Origin: Bacteroidota bacterium
GTDB lineage: Bacteria; Bacteroidota; Bacteroidia; Chitinophagales; Saprospiraceae
Assembly: GCA_016124585.1 (NCBI GenBank)
Contig: WGNL01000035.1
Location: 62,001 to 126,000 of the forward strand
Direction: 5' to 3'
Length of the DNA stretch: 64,000 nt
Shown here: piece by piece, positions 8,746-17,531 of the stretch
Layout: each line of letters opens with the position of its first letter
How positions within the stretch are numbered: the first letter of the stretch is position 1
Translations under genes and position numbers: made by a program
Notes under the pieces: model-generated
Databases searched by the model: none
What the model saw: only the letters and a program-made list of their open reading frames with translations
What the model was told of the DNA's origin: nothing

Positions 8746-9642
8746 TTATTTTATTACCCTAACTTTCATTTTTACGTCCACTTTAGGTCGGTCACGTGGG
8801 TCGGTTTCCACCGCTGCAATTTTATCAATCACATCCAAACCATTTACCACTTGCCCGAATACCGTATATTCTCTGTCGAGAATGGGCGTTCCACCGACAG
8901 TAGTGTAGGCATCCCGCTGCTCCTTCGTGTATCGAATCCCTTTTTTTGCTTCTATCAAACTCAGCTCTTCTGCGGTGAGTGGTTTACCCTGTACAATATA
9001 AAACTGCGACCCACTGGAGCGTTTTTGTGGGTTCACTTGGTCACCTTGGCGAGCAGCACAAAGAGCACCTTTCACATGAACCAGTGAATCTACAAATTCC
9101 GCAGGAACAGTATAGCCGGGGCCACCCATGCCTAGCGCTTGGTCAGGCTTGGCTCTCTTGGAATCAGGATCTCCGCCTTGCAACATAAACCCCTCGATGA
9201 CACGATGAAACAACATCCCATCATAATAACCTTCCTCGGCCAATTTTAAAAAATTGTCACGGTGTTGGGGTGTTGCATTGGAAAGCTGAATGGTCATTGT
9301 ACCGTAGTCAGTCTCAATTTCCACGAGGCAGGCGGCAGGTGCTGTGACTTGAATGCGCTGCTCTGAAACTGACGTTTTCTTGCCTTTAGTCGCTACCAGT
9401 TTGACGGTATAATTTCCGCTAGCACCGTAAACATGACCGGGAGCCGCCATCGTCGTAGATGGGCTGCCGTCGCCAAAATCCCATTCAAACTGGTCAGCGT
9501 TTTGGGAATTGTTCTCGAATTTAACTGAGGCTGGTGCCACGTGCGTTCCATCAGAAAAAGTGAAATTGGCGATTGGTTTTCCGCATGAAGCCACCATTGC
9601 CGCTAGGCAAAAAAACAATAAAAACTGGAAGTAACGAACCAT
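8746..9642 (-). CDS. Secreted peptidylprolyl isomerase (cyclophilin) with PKD domain
   Basis: A 298-residue lipoprotein: the N-terminus has a lipobox (MVASC) near residue 20. Next comes a PKD/immunoglobulin-like domain with the diagnostic WDFGDG at about 55-60. The C-terminal cyclophilin-type domain carries FHRVIEGFMLQGGDP and GSQFYIV, so proline isomerisation activity is expected. It would act in the periplasm or on the cell surface in protein folding. A closely similar cyclophilin without PKD lies 98 bases upstream (9741-10448), suggesting tandem duplication. Confidence 0.9.
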   Translation of the reverse strand: MVRYFQFLLFFCLAAMVASCGKPIANFTFSDGTHVAPASVKFENNSQNADQFEWDFGDGSPSTTMAAPGHVYGASGNYTVKLVATKGKKTSVSEQRIQVTAPAACLVEIETDYGTMTIQLSNATPQHRDNFLKLAEEGYYDGMLFHRVIEGFMLQGGDPDSKRAKPDQALGMGGPGYTVPAEFVDSLVHVKGALCAARQGDQVNPQKRSSGSQFYIVQGKPLTAEELSLIEAKKGIRYTKEQRDAYTTVGGTPILDREYTVFGQVVNGLDVIDKIAAVETDPRDRPKVDVKMKVRVIK

Positions 9643-9740
9643 TCAAAATAATGATAAATGAGCAATGTTAAATTACTGGGTCCGACGGCTTAAACGTTCT
9701 GCCATCCTTTCAAAGCAGCAAATTGGGTGCTGTGCAATGC

Positions 9741-10448
9741 TTATTCACTCAGCACTTTAACTTTCATTGCAATGTCTTGCAAGGGGCGGTCACGTGGGTC
9801 ACGCTGCGCATTTGCGATTTTGTCCACCACGTCAAGACCTTCTACTACTGTGCCGAAAACCGTGTAGTCACCATCAAGGGCCGGATAGCCACCCACTTTC
9901 AAGTAGTAGTCCCGCTCTTCAGGGGTGTACTGCAAGCCTTTTTGCTGAATGATCATATCAAGCTGCTGTTGTGGCACTGGGCCGTTTTGTACGATGTAGA
10001 ATTGTGAGCCGCTTGAACGTTTTTCGGGATTCACTTGGTCGGGCTGGCGGGCAGCAGAAAGTGCGCCACGGAAATGTCTCGCCCCGAATTCAGCAGGAAT
10101 TGTGTAGCCAGGACCGCCCATGCCAAGTGGCTGGCCGGGCTGTGCATGCTTTGAGTCGGGGTCACCACCTTGAATCATGAAGCCGGGAATGACACGGTGG
10201 AACAGCGTGCTGTCGAGGTAGCCCTCCTTGGCCAGTTTCAGAAAGTTCTTTTTATGCTCTGGTGTGGAGTCGTAGAGTTTCACTTTGATATTGCCAAGGT
10301 TGGTCTCGATAAGCACCATTGCCTCGCCACCAGTCGCCGCAACTGAACCTGCATCAGCATTGGTGTTAGCGTCAGCATTGGTATTGCCTCCACAACTCAT
10401 CAAAACAAGGATTGGCAAAACTGAAAAGAAAAGTACGAGCTTTTTCAT
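9741..10448 (-). CDS. Peptidylprolyl isomerase (cyclophilin), lipoprotein
   Basis: A 235-residue protein. The signal/lipobox VLMSCGG predicts lipidation at about Cys19, followed by an Asn/Ala-rich linker with repeated ADANTNADA. The cyclophilin domain includes FHRVIPGFMIQGGDP and GSQFYIVQ, the conserved catalytic and substrate segments. It is paralogous to the next gene downstream (8746-9642) but has no PKD domain. Confidence 0.9.
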   Translation of the reverse strand: MKKLVLFFSVLPILVLMSCGGNTNADANTNADAGSVAATGGEAMVLIETNLGNIKVKLYDSTPEHKKNFLKLAKEGYLDSTLFHRVIPGFMIQGGDPDSKHAQPGQPLGMGGPGYTIPAEFGARHFRGALSAARQPDQVNPEKRSSGSQFYIVQNGPVPQQQLDMIIQQKGLQYTPEERDYYLKVGGYPALDGDYTVFGTVVEGLDVVDKIANAQRDPRDRPLQDIAMKVKVLSE

Positions 10449-10485
10449 GTTTGATTCTTTTTATAATTTTCTGAAAATCAACTTA

Positions 10486-10875
10486 TTAGTTTAGTGCTCC
10501 TGTATTGTCACTGACAGTTTCGCCATGGGCTGCCTGCCAGTCCCGAAAGTACTGGATGATCTTTTCCTTGAGGTAAACCTCTTGCGTTTTTACGCCCTTT
10601 TGGGTAAAAAGCTTGATGCTGTCGTAGTGCGGCCAACCGTCTGCGTCCCGTCCTTTGAACTCGTAATATCCATCGTAACTCATCAGGCTACATACAGCGA
10701 TGTGCATCAAGTCTTGTTTTTCTTCCTTCGTAAAATTGGTATTCCATCGTCCAAGCTCTTGGACGCCGATCATGAACAAGATGGCGTTCATATCGGGCAG
10801 AACATCCCTTTTGAGGGCATCTTTCACAAGATGTTTCACCTTCAACCACTCGAATTCAAGTTCCCAATCTTCCAT
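10486..10875 (-). CDS. Conserved hypothetical protein
   Basis: A 129-residue soluble protein from the ATG at 10875 (MEDWELEFEWLKVKH). It is helical, without signal or membrane segment, and no catalytic motif is recognised. Phrases such as MHIAVCSLMSYDGYYEF give a compact single domain of the kind found as Bacteroidota-only families. A -7 box TATCTTTG lies 31 bases upstream at 10906-10913, so it probably has its own promoter; the 11-codon upstream extension is therefore unlikely. Confidence 0.75.
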   Translation of the reverse strand: MEDWELEFEWLKVKHLVKDALKRDVLPDMNAILFMIGVQELGRWNTNFTKEEKQDLMHIAVCSLMSYDGYYEFKGRDADGWPHYDSIKLFTQKGVKTQEVYLKEKIIQYFRDWQAAHGETVSDNTGALN

Positions 10876-10905
10876 TTTAGAAGTAAATAGTTTAAAAAAA
10901 GTCAG

Positions 10906-10913
10906 CAAAGATA
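10906..10913 (-). promoter_or_regulatory. -7 box of the gene at 10486-10875
   Basis: The minus strand is TATCTTTG, an exact TAnnTTTG match, placed 31 bases before the ATG. Heptamer repeats (10920-10950) occupy the upstream side where the -33 element would be. Confidence 0.55.
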
Positions 10914-10919
10914 AAGCGA

Positions 10920-10950
10920 ATTACGATTCTTGATTTATGATTTACGAATG
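10920..10950. repeat. Run of four 7-base words upstream of a promoter
   Basis: On the minus strand the run reads as consecutive heptamers TTCGTAA, ATCATAA, ATCAAGA, ATCGTAA. Only one arm is present, unlike the inverted repeats elsewhere. It is located just upstream of the -7 box at 10906-10913. Confidence 0.55.
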
Positions 10951-10998
10951 AGTGCTGTTCAGTCCAGTTGGGCTGCCACCTCGTAACCCTCAACCTGC

Positions 10999-12216
10999 TC
11001 ATTCCTCCCGAACCAAGGTTGGTATCTTGCTGGCCCGATGTGCGGCAGGTACGGAAGCTACTACCCCAATTGCTATCACCACAATTGAAACAGCTAGCAC
11101 ATCCACTAACCTCATGCTGATGGGATAGGCATTCACTACAAAGCCTTCGGGAATGGGCACAATACCAAAGATTTTTTGTAAAACATACAAAACCACGGCT
11201 ACAATCAAGCCTGATAGCAGCCCAAACAAACAAAGCAAGAACCCTTGCCCTAAAAAGATATTACGCACCAAATTGTCGTTGGCCCCCATGCTTTTCAGAA
11301 TGCTGATGTCCGCTTTTTTTTCCAGAACTATCATCCACAGCGAGCCGATCATATTGAAAGCCACAAGCACCAGCGTAAGACAAAGCAGGGCAAAACTCAT
11401 CCATTTTTCGATGTTCATCAATTTGAGGAACGCTTCATCTTGTTGGTAGCGGTCTTTCACCAGAAATTCCTCGCCCAGCACGTTTTGGATGGCGGCAATG
11501 GTCTTTTTTGGGTCAGCGCCAGATTTAAGTTTCACCTCCAAGGCACTCACCTCGCCATAGGCACCGAGGAGTTCACGGGCAAATTCAAGAGACACCAGAA
11601 TATACTGGTTGTCAAAATCTTGCTGGATTTTGAAGCTACCACTTGGGTAGGCAATCCGCTTTTTGAATGGCTGCTCCAGACCCGCTGTTTTTTCCCGCTT
11701 GGCCATGTAAATACTGAGCAGGCCGAAGGGGTCTTCCAAATCTACTTGAAGTTTGTTGCGAACGCCGCCACCAAGCACGGCTAAGTTTTTTTCGCCCTGC
11801 GTGAGCAAGTATTGTCCTTCGAAAATGGCAGAATCAATGCCGCTTACCAGATGGTAGTTGGCATCCACGCCCTTCACAATGCCAAAGTCCTGGCTCTGCC
11901 CGTATTCAAAAAAAGCCACTTCCTCCAGTGTTTCGGAAACCAAGTCCACCCCAGGCAGCGCTTTGATCTGCGCCAATTTCACCGTGTCCGGCTCGAAAGT
12001 CTTGCCCACGGCAGCAGTCACCTTCACATCTGGATTGAACTTGCTGAAAAGGCCGATGATGAGGTCTTCAAAGCCATTGAACACACTGAGCACAAGTACC
12101 AACGCAGCAGCGCCAATGGCAATGCCCACCACTGAAATGCCGGTGATGATATTGATGGCATTGGTGGATTTCTTGGCGAAAAGGTATCGCCGGGCTATTT
12201 TGAGCGAAAGATTCAA
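10999..12216 (-). CDS. LolC/LolE-like ABC transporter permease (FtsX/MacB family)
   Basis: A 405-residue inner-membrane permease with an N-terminal helix (NIITGISVVGIAIGAAALVLVLSVFNGF), a large periplasmic domain, and three C-terminal helices (about 270-300, 320-345, 370-390). The first helix motif with SVFNGFE is characteristic of LolC/E, which extracts lipoproteins from the inner membrane with the LolD ATPase. No lolD lies alongside, so the ATPase would be encoded elsewhere. A TAGTTTTG box lies 54 bases upstream. Confidence 0.88.
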   Translation of the reverse strand: MNLSLKIARRYLFAKKSTNAINIITGISVVGIAIGAAALVLVLSVFNGFEDLIIGLFSKFNPDVKVTAAVGKTFEPDTVKLAQIKALPGVDLVSETLEEVAFFEYGQSQDFGIVKGVDANYHLVSGIDSAIFEGQYLLTQGEKNLAVLGGGVRNKLQVDLEDPFGLLSIYMAKREKTAGLEQPFKKRIAYPSGSFKIQQDFDNQYILVSLEFARELLGAYGEVSALEVKLKSGADPKKTIAAIQNVLGEEFLVKDRYQQDEAFLKLMNIEKWMSFALLCLTLVLVAFNMIGSLWMIVLEKKADISILKSMGANDNLVRNIFLGQGFLLCLFGLLSGLIVAVVLYVLQKIFGIVPIPEGFVVNAYPISMRLVDVLAVSIVVIAIGVVASVPAAHRASKIPTLVREE

Positions 12217-12269
12217 CGGCTTTGTTTGTGGCTCTTACCTCCAAAATTCAAGCGGTTTTTGAGCGGGGG

Positions 12270-12277
12270 CAAAACTA
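12270..12277 (-). promoter_or_regulatory. -7 box of the LolC/E-like gene
   Basis: The minus strand is TAGTTTTG, matching TAnnTTTG. It lies 54 bases upstream of the ATG at 12216 and no other gene intervenes. Confidence 0.5.
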
Positions 12278-12486
12278 CCAAAATTCAGCGGCAGCGAACC
12301 TTTCAAAATTTTACGACCTATTCGCAACTTAGTCGCCACATTGAAATCAGTCCAATTTTTCGCTTATCGTGCAGCTAAGTTCCCCTCCAACTTGCTCGCT
12401 AAAAAATTATCATATAATTTGCGGGGGTTAACGTGGTTAACTTTTTGCTATATCTCCCCCAGACTTTATTGACAAATCATTTTACC

Positions 12487-13527
12487 ATGAGAAATGCACT
12501 TAGGTGGCAACTGGCAGTCATTGGCCTTTTTTCCACCTTTTTCATGCAATTAACCGCACAGGATGCTGGGGCCGTGTTCAATGGCCCGGACGAGCGGCTT
12601 TTCGTCGAGTCGAAGTGGAAATACACCTACACGCTGCATGCGGAGTCAAATACAATTATCCACAAGGCCGATCAGAACTACGAGTTTTTCCTCTATTTCC
12701 GCTATGATTACACCTATCAGGAGTACTTGAATGGCAAACTAACACGTGGCAATTGGAGCCTGAACGGGCGGTCGCTTTTTTATAGTTTCCAACATGTGAA
12801 CAAGTTTGACATCGTACAACTGAACAAGTCGGTCATGGTGCTGGAATTTACGCAAAAAAACAGCAAAGGCAAGTACCAATACCATTTTGTGCGGGTGGAC
12901 AGCAAGGACGCCCCCTTCGTGAAACCTGCCAACGAACTGCCCGAAGTACTTGTAGAAGTAGAAACCGATGGGACACAGCACAATGGTTTTTTTAGAAAAA
13001 AGAAGCAGAAAAAGGATTGGCTGGCTTTTTTGCGGCGCAAAAACAAAAAATCGGACACTACAACTGGGCCACCCCCTGTTTACATTAGCATTGACCTGAT
13101 TGGTGGCGGTTATTACGGTGGCATCGATCCGGTTTTGAAGGATTTTATCCAAATAAAAACTGACGGGCGGCTCATCAAGGAATTCCAGAGCGTGAACAAC
13201 GGCCTGCTCGTTACGAAGAAAAACATACCAAGGGAAGAGCTTGAGATGTTTGCAGACTATGTGCTCAAGCAAGGCTTTTTTGACTTTGAGCGCGCCTACG
13301 ACTGCCCCGACCAGCAGTGCCAGAAGCGAAAAGGAGAGAAGCCGACACCTATCCCGCTTCGCCTAGCTATCACTTATGGAGAGCATAAAAAAATGGTAAC
13401 TATTGCCATCTGGGGCAAGGACAACCTGGGCATTCAGTATGTGGACTACCCCAAGCAATTGGACAATATTATCGATGCAATTCAGCGAATGGCCAATCGG
13501 TTGGAAGACACGGTGGTTAAGAAATAG
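12487..13527 (+). CDS. Hypothetical secreted protein
   Basis: A 346-residue protein from the ATG at 12487, which is followed by a signal peptide (MRNALRWQLAVIGLFSTFFM, cut near LTA-Q). An upstream GTG would add 18 residues and is less likely. The mature N-terminal part is a beta-rich domain; a basic segment around 170-200 (FFRKKKQKKDWL, RRKNKK) follows; and a C-terminal domain resembles the YggG-like beta/alpha region of other Bacteroidota hypotheticals. No enzyme motif is evident. It converges on the TPM gene at 13649 through a strong shared terminator. Confidence 0.72.
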   Translation: MRNALRWQLAVIGLFSTFFMQLTAQDAGAVFNGPDERLFVESKWKYTYTLHAESNTIIHKADQNYEFFLYFRYDYTYQEYLNGKLTRGNWSLNGRSLFYSFQHVNKFDIVQLNKSVMVLEFTQKNSKGKYQYHFVRVDSKDAPFVKPANELPEVLVEVETDGTQHNGFFRKKKQKKDWLAFLRRKNKKSDTTTGPPPVYISIDLIGGGYYGGIDPVLKDFIQIKTDGRLIKEFQSVNNGLLVTKKNIPREELEMFADYVLKQGFFDFERAYDCPDQQCQKRKGEKPTPIPLRLAITYGEHKKMVTIAIWGKDNLGIQYVDYPKQLDNIIDAIQRMANRLEDTVVKK

Positions 13528-13574
13528 TTGGCAGTTCGGCAAGGGCAGCCTTTTAGTCTATGCTTAATAAATAG

Positions 13575-13611
13575 AAAATGGGTAGCACCTCTTAAAGTGC
13601 TACCCATTTTT
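13575..13611. terminator. Bidirectional rho-independent terminator
   Basis: A perfect 14-bp stem (13575-13588 with 13597-13610, core ATGGGTAGCAC) has an 8-base loop and A/T runs on both outer sides. It separates convergent genes at 12487-13527 and 13649-14437. Confidence 0.9.
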
Positions 13612-13648
13612 GTTGTGAGAAGGCTGACAAACAACTGCCAACTTAAAC

Positions 13649-14437
13649 CTACCAGCTTCCACCTGCTCCGCCACCACCGAAGCCGCCGCCGCCAAAACCA
13701 CCAAAACCGCCGCCGCCGAAGCCGCCACCACCGCCACTCCAGCCTCCTCCTCCACCGCCGCCGCCGGGGAAGAAAACCCAACCACCGCCTGAGTCATACC
13801 TGCCTCGACGGTAGTATCCACCACCGCCACCATTGCCACCACCACCTTTACTGATGATAATCATGATGACGATAAAAAGTACTAGAAAGATAAGGATAAC
13901 AGGAAAAGGAAGATTCCCGGAACCACTCTGTGGGTCATCGTTTACATACTCGCCGTTACCAAGTTGGATAATGGCGGAAGTAGCTTGATCTAGACCTTGG
14001 TAATAGTTTTGGCTACGAAAATTTGGGGCAATGATGCGCTCGATGATGCGCTTGGCCATGGCGTCAGGCAAGAAGCCCTCGGTACCGTAGCCCGTTTGTA
14101 TCCAAAGTTTGCGGTCGGCAATGGCCACGTAGATCAGGATGCCATTGTTCTTGCCTTGGCGGCCAATACCCCAAGCTGTGGCAAGGCGATAGGAGTAGTC
14201 GAACACATCATCACCGTCAATGGATTCTTCAATGACGATGGCAATTTGGGTGGAAGTCGAATCGTCGTATGCGACCAACTTTTGCTCCAACGCTGCGACT
14301 TCGTTACTGCTAAGAATACCCGCAAAATCATTGACCAATTTGGGCGGGTTAGGTGCGGGTGGCACTTCTTTCGCTACCGCAAAAAAGGGCAGCACCAACA
14401 GGCCTATGAGAAAAATATTTTTGAAGAAAATTTTCAT
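13649..14437 (-). CDS. TPM domain protein with Gly-rich tail
   Basis: A 262-residue membrane protein starting at the ATG 14437. A signal peptide (MKIFFKNIFLIGLLVLPFFAVA) is followed by a TPM_phosphatase (YgcG-type) domain: LVNDFAGILSSNEVAALEQKL, IAIVIEESIDG, GILIYVAIADRKLWIQTGYG. One transmembrane helix (FPVILIFLVLFIVIMIII) leads to a C-terminus made largely of glycine with Trp/Phe (GGGGGGWSGGG). It is the last gene of a LemA-TPM-TPM operon, an arrangement widespread in bacteria whose exact role in the envelope is not settled. Confidence 0.9.
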   Translation of the reverse strand: MKIFFKNIFLIGLLVLPFFAVAKEVPPAPNPPKLVNDFAGILSSNEVAALEQKLVAYDDSTSTQIAIVIEESIDGDDVFDYSYRLATAWGIGRQGKNNGILIYVAIADRKLWIQTGYGTEGFLPDAMAKRIIERIIAPNFRSQNYYQGLDQATSAIIQLGNGEYVNDDPQSGSGNLPFPVILIFLVLFIVIMIIISKGGGGNGGGGGYYRRGRYDSGGGWVFFPGGGGGGGGWSGGGGGFGGGGFGGFGGGGFGGGGAGGSW

Positions 14438-14484
14438 CGATAATTTTTGGAACATCTCGAACGCTCAAGCCTCAATGGTTAAAC

Positions 14485-14916
14485 CTATTTACCGTAAGAA
14501 ATTTCATCCGGCAGTTCGTTCTTGTCACCATCCGTCCAAGGGAAGAAAGCTTGCAGCTTTTCACCCGCCATTTTCACTGCTTGACAAACGCCTTCGGCGA
14601 ACATGGCTTGCCGGAAATGTTGCTGCATCACATTTTTGGTTTCTTCCCAAAAATTTTCTGGCACCACAGCATTGATGCCCCGATCACCCAAAATGGCAAA
14701 ATCCTTACGAGGCGGGGAGATGAAAATCAACACCCCGTTACGGTCCTTCGTGCGCTCCATGCCCAGTGCAAAAAAAGTCCGGCTGGCAGCACCAAGGATA
14801 GCCCCCTCGTAATCCCGTTCCAAGTGTACCCGAATTTCGCCAGAAGTCAGCCGCTCGGCTTCCTTGATGGTTTGCACGATGCGCCCTTCTTCGTCTTTTG
14901 AAAAAAAATCTATCAT
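14485..14916 (-). CDS. TPM domain protein (short, cytoplasm-facing form)
   Basis: A 143-residue protein from the ATG at 14916 (MIDFFSKDEEGRIV), a start favoured because the longer frame overlaps the lemA end. The single TPM domain has AERLTSGEIRVHLE, FISPPRKDFAILGDRGINA and a C-terminal helix. It lacks signal peptide, membrane anchor and the Gly-rich tail of its neighbour. It lies 77 bases downstream of lemA and 47 bases upstream of the second TPM gene. Confidence 0.9.
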   Translation of the reverse strand: MIDFFSKDEEGRIVQTIKEAERLTSGEIRVHLERDYEGAILGAASRTFFALGMERTKDRNGVLIFISPPRKDFAILGDRGINAVVPENFWEETKNVMQQHFRQAMFAEGVCQAVKMAGEKLQAFFPWTDGDKNELPDEISYGK

Positions 14917-14993
14917 CTGAAAGGGATGGGAACGAAGACTGAAGGGAGAAAATTGAGTGTTCAATTTTCTCCCTTCCACCCTCATCCTTTGCA

Positions 14994-15578
14994 TTAAAAC
15001 TCTACTTTCGGAGCATTCTGGGCAGATTGGTCAGCCTCAAAAGGCGTTTTGCGTTCAAAGCCAAAAATGCCAGCCCAGAAATTGGCTGGGAAGCGCCGAA
15101 CAGAATTGTTGTAATCAGCCACGGTGGCGTTATATTTGTCTCGCTCCACTTTGATACGGTTTTCCGTGCCTTCCAACTGGGATTGAAGTTCCTTGAAAGC
15201 CTCTGTGGCACGCAATTCTGGATAGTTTTCTGTTACCATCAACAACCTACCGATGGCTTGTGAAAGTCCACTTTGGGCATTTTGGAATTCCGCCAATTTC
15301 TCTGGTGTGAGGTTGGTTGGATCCACTTGAATGCTGGTGGCTTTGGCTCTTGCCTCCGCAACACCAGTTAGGGTAGATTGCTCAAAATTAGCGGCACCTT
15401 TTACAGTGTTTACAAGGTTGGGCACGAGGTCAGCACGGCGTTGGTAGGCGCTTTGTACATTGCCCCAAGCCTGCTCGACAGCGGTATCTTTGTTTACAAA
15501 ACCATTGTAGGAACTACAACCAGAAAATGCGGCGATTAAGCCCACAACTACCAGTACAAGAATGACGACAGGTCTCAT
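14994..15578 (-). CDS. lemA: LemA family protein
   Basis: A 194-residue protein with an N-terminal hydrophobic segment ending in a possible lipobox (LIAAFSGCSS). The LemA helical core is typical: NKDTAVEQAWGNVQSAYQRR, ADLVPNLVNTVKG and VAEARAKATSI. It is the first gene of the LemA-TPM-TPM operon. The upstream region (15579-15760) is about 180 bases and must contain its promoter. Confidence 0.92.
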   Translation of the reverse strand: MRPVVILVLVVVGLIAAFSGCSSYNGFVNKDTAVEQAWGNVQSAYQRRADLVPNLVNTVKGAANFEQSTLTGVAEARAKATSIQVDPTNLTPEKLAEFQNAQSGLSQAIGRLLMVTENYPELRATEAFKELQSQLEGTENRIKVERDKYNATVADYNNSVRRFPANFWAGIFGFERKTPFEADQSAQNAPKVEF

Positions 15579-15760
15579 TTCGATAAGTTTTTTGTTTTGA
15601 TGAAATTGCGCAGCAGCGATTCGAACTTGTCCGACAATGCGCCCTTGCGCAACAATTCAGATGGTGAAATGACAGAAAGTCACCTACAGTTTGGCGAAGC
15701 AGTCCGTATTTCTGCAAACATCGCAATTTAAACGATAAAATAAAGGTTGGTGGCGGGTAT

Positions 15761-16600
15761 TTAGTGATTGGTGGTACCGGATGTAAGACGCTTCAGCATC
15801 TCTTTCACGACCAATGCCAACTTACCTGCGGCGGAATTCACCGTCGAAATCACACCCTCCAACGATGTCTCCCGAATTTCTGAAATCGGGTAGCTTTTAT
15901 TCGACACTACCGACACTGCAAACACACGTAATCCAGAATGTCGGGCAACCAAGACCTCTGGCACTGTGCTCATGCCCACCACATCCGCACCGATACGGTG
16001 CAAGAACTCGTACTCGGCTGGGGTCTCCAAATTTGGGCCGGGCAACGCTACGTACACCCCACGGTGCGCCCGTATTTGATTGGCTTGCGCAATGTCTGAG
16101 GCCAAAGACAGCAGGTCTGGGTCGTAAGCATTTAGCAGGTCTGGAAAACGAACACCAAGCCGTTCGTCATTTGGGCCTCGCAATGGGTTCTCGGGTTGCA
16201 GGTTGATGTGGTCACGCAGAAATACCAAATCGCCCCCTTCCATCCCTTCATTTACGCTGCCTGCCGCATTGGAAACTATCAAGATTTCAATGCCCAACGC
16301 CTTCATTACCCGCACAGGAAACGTTACTTGCTGCATTGTGTAACCCTCATAATAATGAAACCTACCAGCCATCGCCACGATGTCAGCACCTGCTAACCTT
16401 CCAAAAATCAATTTCCCCTCATGGCTTAGCACCGTGCTGACTGGAAAATGTGGAATCACTTGATAATCAACAGCTTCCACCACTTCGATTTCATCCGATA
16501 GGCCACTCAGTCCAGTACCCAGAATGATGCCTACCCTCGGTTGAAAATCTGTTTTGCTCCGCAAAAAAGCGGTGGCATTTTGAATTTGGTCGTACAACAT
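15761..16600 (-). CDS. Purine-nucleoside phosphorylase
   Basis: A 279-residue cytosolic enzyme, from the ATG at 16600 (MLYDQIQNATAFL). It splits purine nucleosides with phosphate into base and ribose-1-phosphate. Visible are the phosphate-binding GIILGTGLSGLSDE, HEGKLIFG, the GRFHYYEGYT element, and the substrate-binding VSNAAGSVNEGM, then VVGMSTVPEVLVARH. These fit the trimeric (PNP/MTAP) class. It starts 55 bases after the SDR stop codon and may be cotranscribed with it. Confidence 0.93.
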   Translation of the reverse strand: MLYDQIQNATAFLRSKTDFQPRVGIILGTGLSGLSDEIEVVEAVDYQVIPHFPVSTVLSHEGKLIFGRLAGADIVAMAGRFHYYEGYTMQQVTFPVRVMKALGIEILIVSNAAGSVNEGMEGGDLVFLRDHINLQPENPLRGPNDERLGVRFPDLLNAYDPDLLSLASDIAQANQIRAHRGVYVALPGPNLETPAEYEFLHRIGADVVGMSTVPEVLVARHSGLRVFAVSVVSNKSYPISEIRETSLEGVISTVNSAAGKLALVVKEMLKRLTSGTTNH

Positions 16601-16654
16601 CTCTTGAAATTTGAACGGTGAATTGAGCAATCTAGCAGCCACAGACTGCCAATT

Positions 16655-17419
16655 TTAAGAAGGCTGAGGGCTAACCGCTGTCCAGCCACCATCCACTACC
16701 AGTGTTTGTCCAGTGATATGGCCAGCTTCTGGTGAAAGCAGGAAAAGGGCAGCATGCGCAATATCCTCCACGGTGGCAGCCCGGCCGGTTGGGGTTATTT
16801 TTTGCCAAATTTCATTGTAGCCTGAATCATGCAGGGTACGCTCGGTGAGCGTGGCTCCGGGGGCGATGGCGTTCATCGTGATGCCGTAGGGGGCAAGTTC
16901 CAAGACGAGGCCCCGTGCAAGTTGTTCCAAACCGGCCTTCGTCATGCCGTAGGTAGCCAAGTGCCGATGCGATTGGTGCCCCGTCACGCTGGACATGAAC
17001 AGAATACGGCCACCTTTGCCTTGCTTTTTTAGCTGCCTGGCGGCAAATTGGGCAAGGAAAAAACTGCCCTGCAAATTAACCGCCATGAGCTGCTGGAACT
17101 GCGCCAGGGAGTATTCGAAAAAATCGCCGTAGGTCGTAATACCTGCATTCGCAACGGCAATATCCAAGTGTCCAAATTGTGAAACTGCCTCATCCACAAG
17201 GTTTTGCAACACGCCCATATCGCTGGCATCACCGCCGATGGGCCTCACTTGGCCGCCCAATGCGGAAATCGCTTGGGCAGCTTTCTCTGCCAATGTAGTA
17301 TCAAGGTCGTTCAAGATGACAGAAGCGCCTTGGAGGGCGAGCTGCTTCGCAATTTCGAAGCCGATGCCGATTCCAGCCCCTGTGATGATGGCTGTTTTGT
17401 TGTGAAAATTCTGGTTCAA
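16655..17419 (-). CDS. SDR family oxidoreductase
   Basis: A 254-residue classical short-chain dehydrogenase: cofactor loop TGAGIGIGFEIA, NAGIT, and catalytic Ser (FMSSVTGH) with YGMTK, then the C-terminal GHITGQTLVVDGG. An Asp in the NDLD strand end suggests NAD(H) over NADP(H). The substrate is not predictable; homologues are labelled 3-oxoacyl-ACP reductase or glucose dehydrogenase by default. A promoter box lies 23 bases upstream. Confidence 0.88.
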   Translation of the reverse strand: MNQNFHNKTAIITGAGIGIGFEIAKQLALQGASVILNDLDTTLAEKAAQAISALGGQVRPIGGDASDMGVLQNLVDEAVSQFGHLDIAVANAGITTYGDFFEYSLAQFQQLMAVNLQGSFFLAQFAARQLKKQGKGGRILFMSSVTGHQSHRHLATYGMTKAGLEQLARGLVLELAPYGITMNAIAPGATLTERTLHDSGYNEIWQKITPTGRAATVEDIAHAALFLLSPEAGHITGQTLVVDGGWTAVSPQPS

Positions 17420-17441
17420 AGCTAATTTGTTAGGTTGCTGG

Positions 17442-17449
17442 CAAAGCTA
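17442..17449 (-). promoter_or_regulatory. -7 box of the SDR gene
   Basis: The minus strand is TAGCTTTG (TAnnTTTG), 23 bases before the ATG at 17419. It is divergent from the box at 17481-17488. Confidence 0.6.
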
Positions 17450-17480
17450 AAGTTTGGCGGGACAATATGGGTCAAGTTTC

Positions 17481-17488
17481 TACATTTG
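17481..17488 (+). promoter_or_regulatory. -7 box of the M14 peptidase gene
   Basis: TACATTTG matches TAnnTTTG, with a TTTG 24 bases upstream at 17453-17456 as a possible -33 element. The expected transcript start near 17495 lies after the upstream in-frame codon at 17454, which supports the start at 17532. Confidence 0.6.
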
Positions 17489-17531
17489 CCAACAATCACT
17501 GACGGCTTTGCGAAGCGCACCAATACATTTT

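Noticed and set aside
13528-13854. His/Arg-rich open frame opposite the TPM gene
   Set aside because: It is the antisense of the Gly-rich tail of the TPM protein, which gives long frames of His and Arg by composition.
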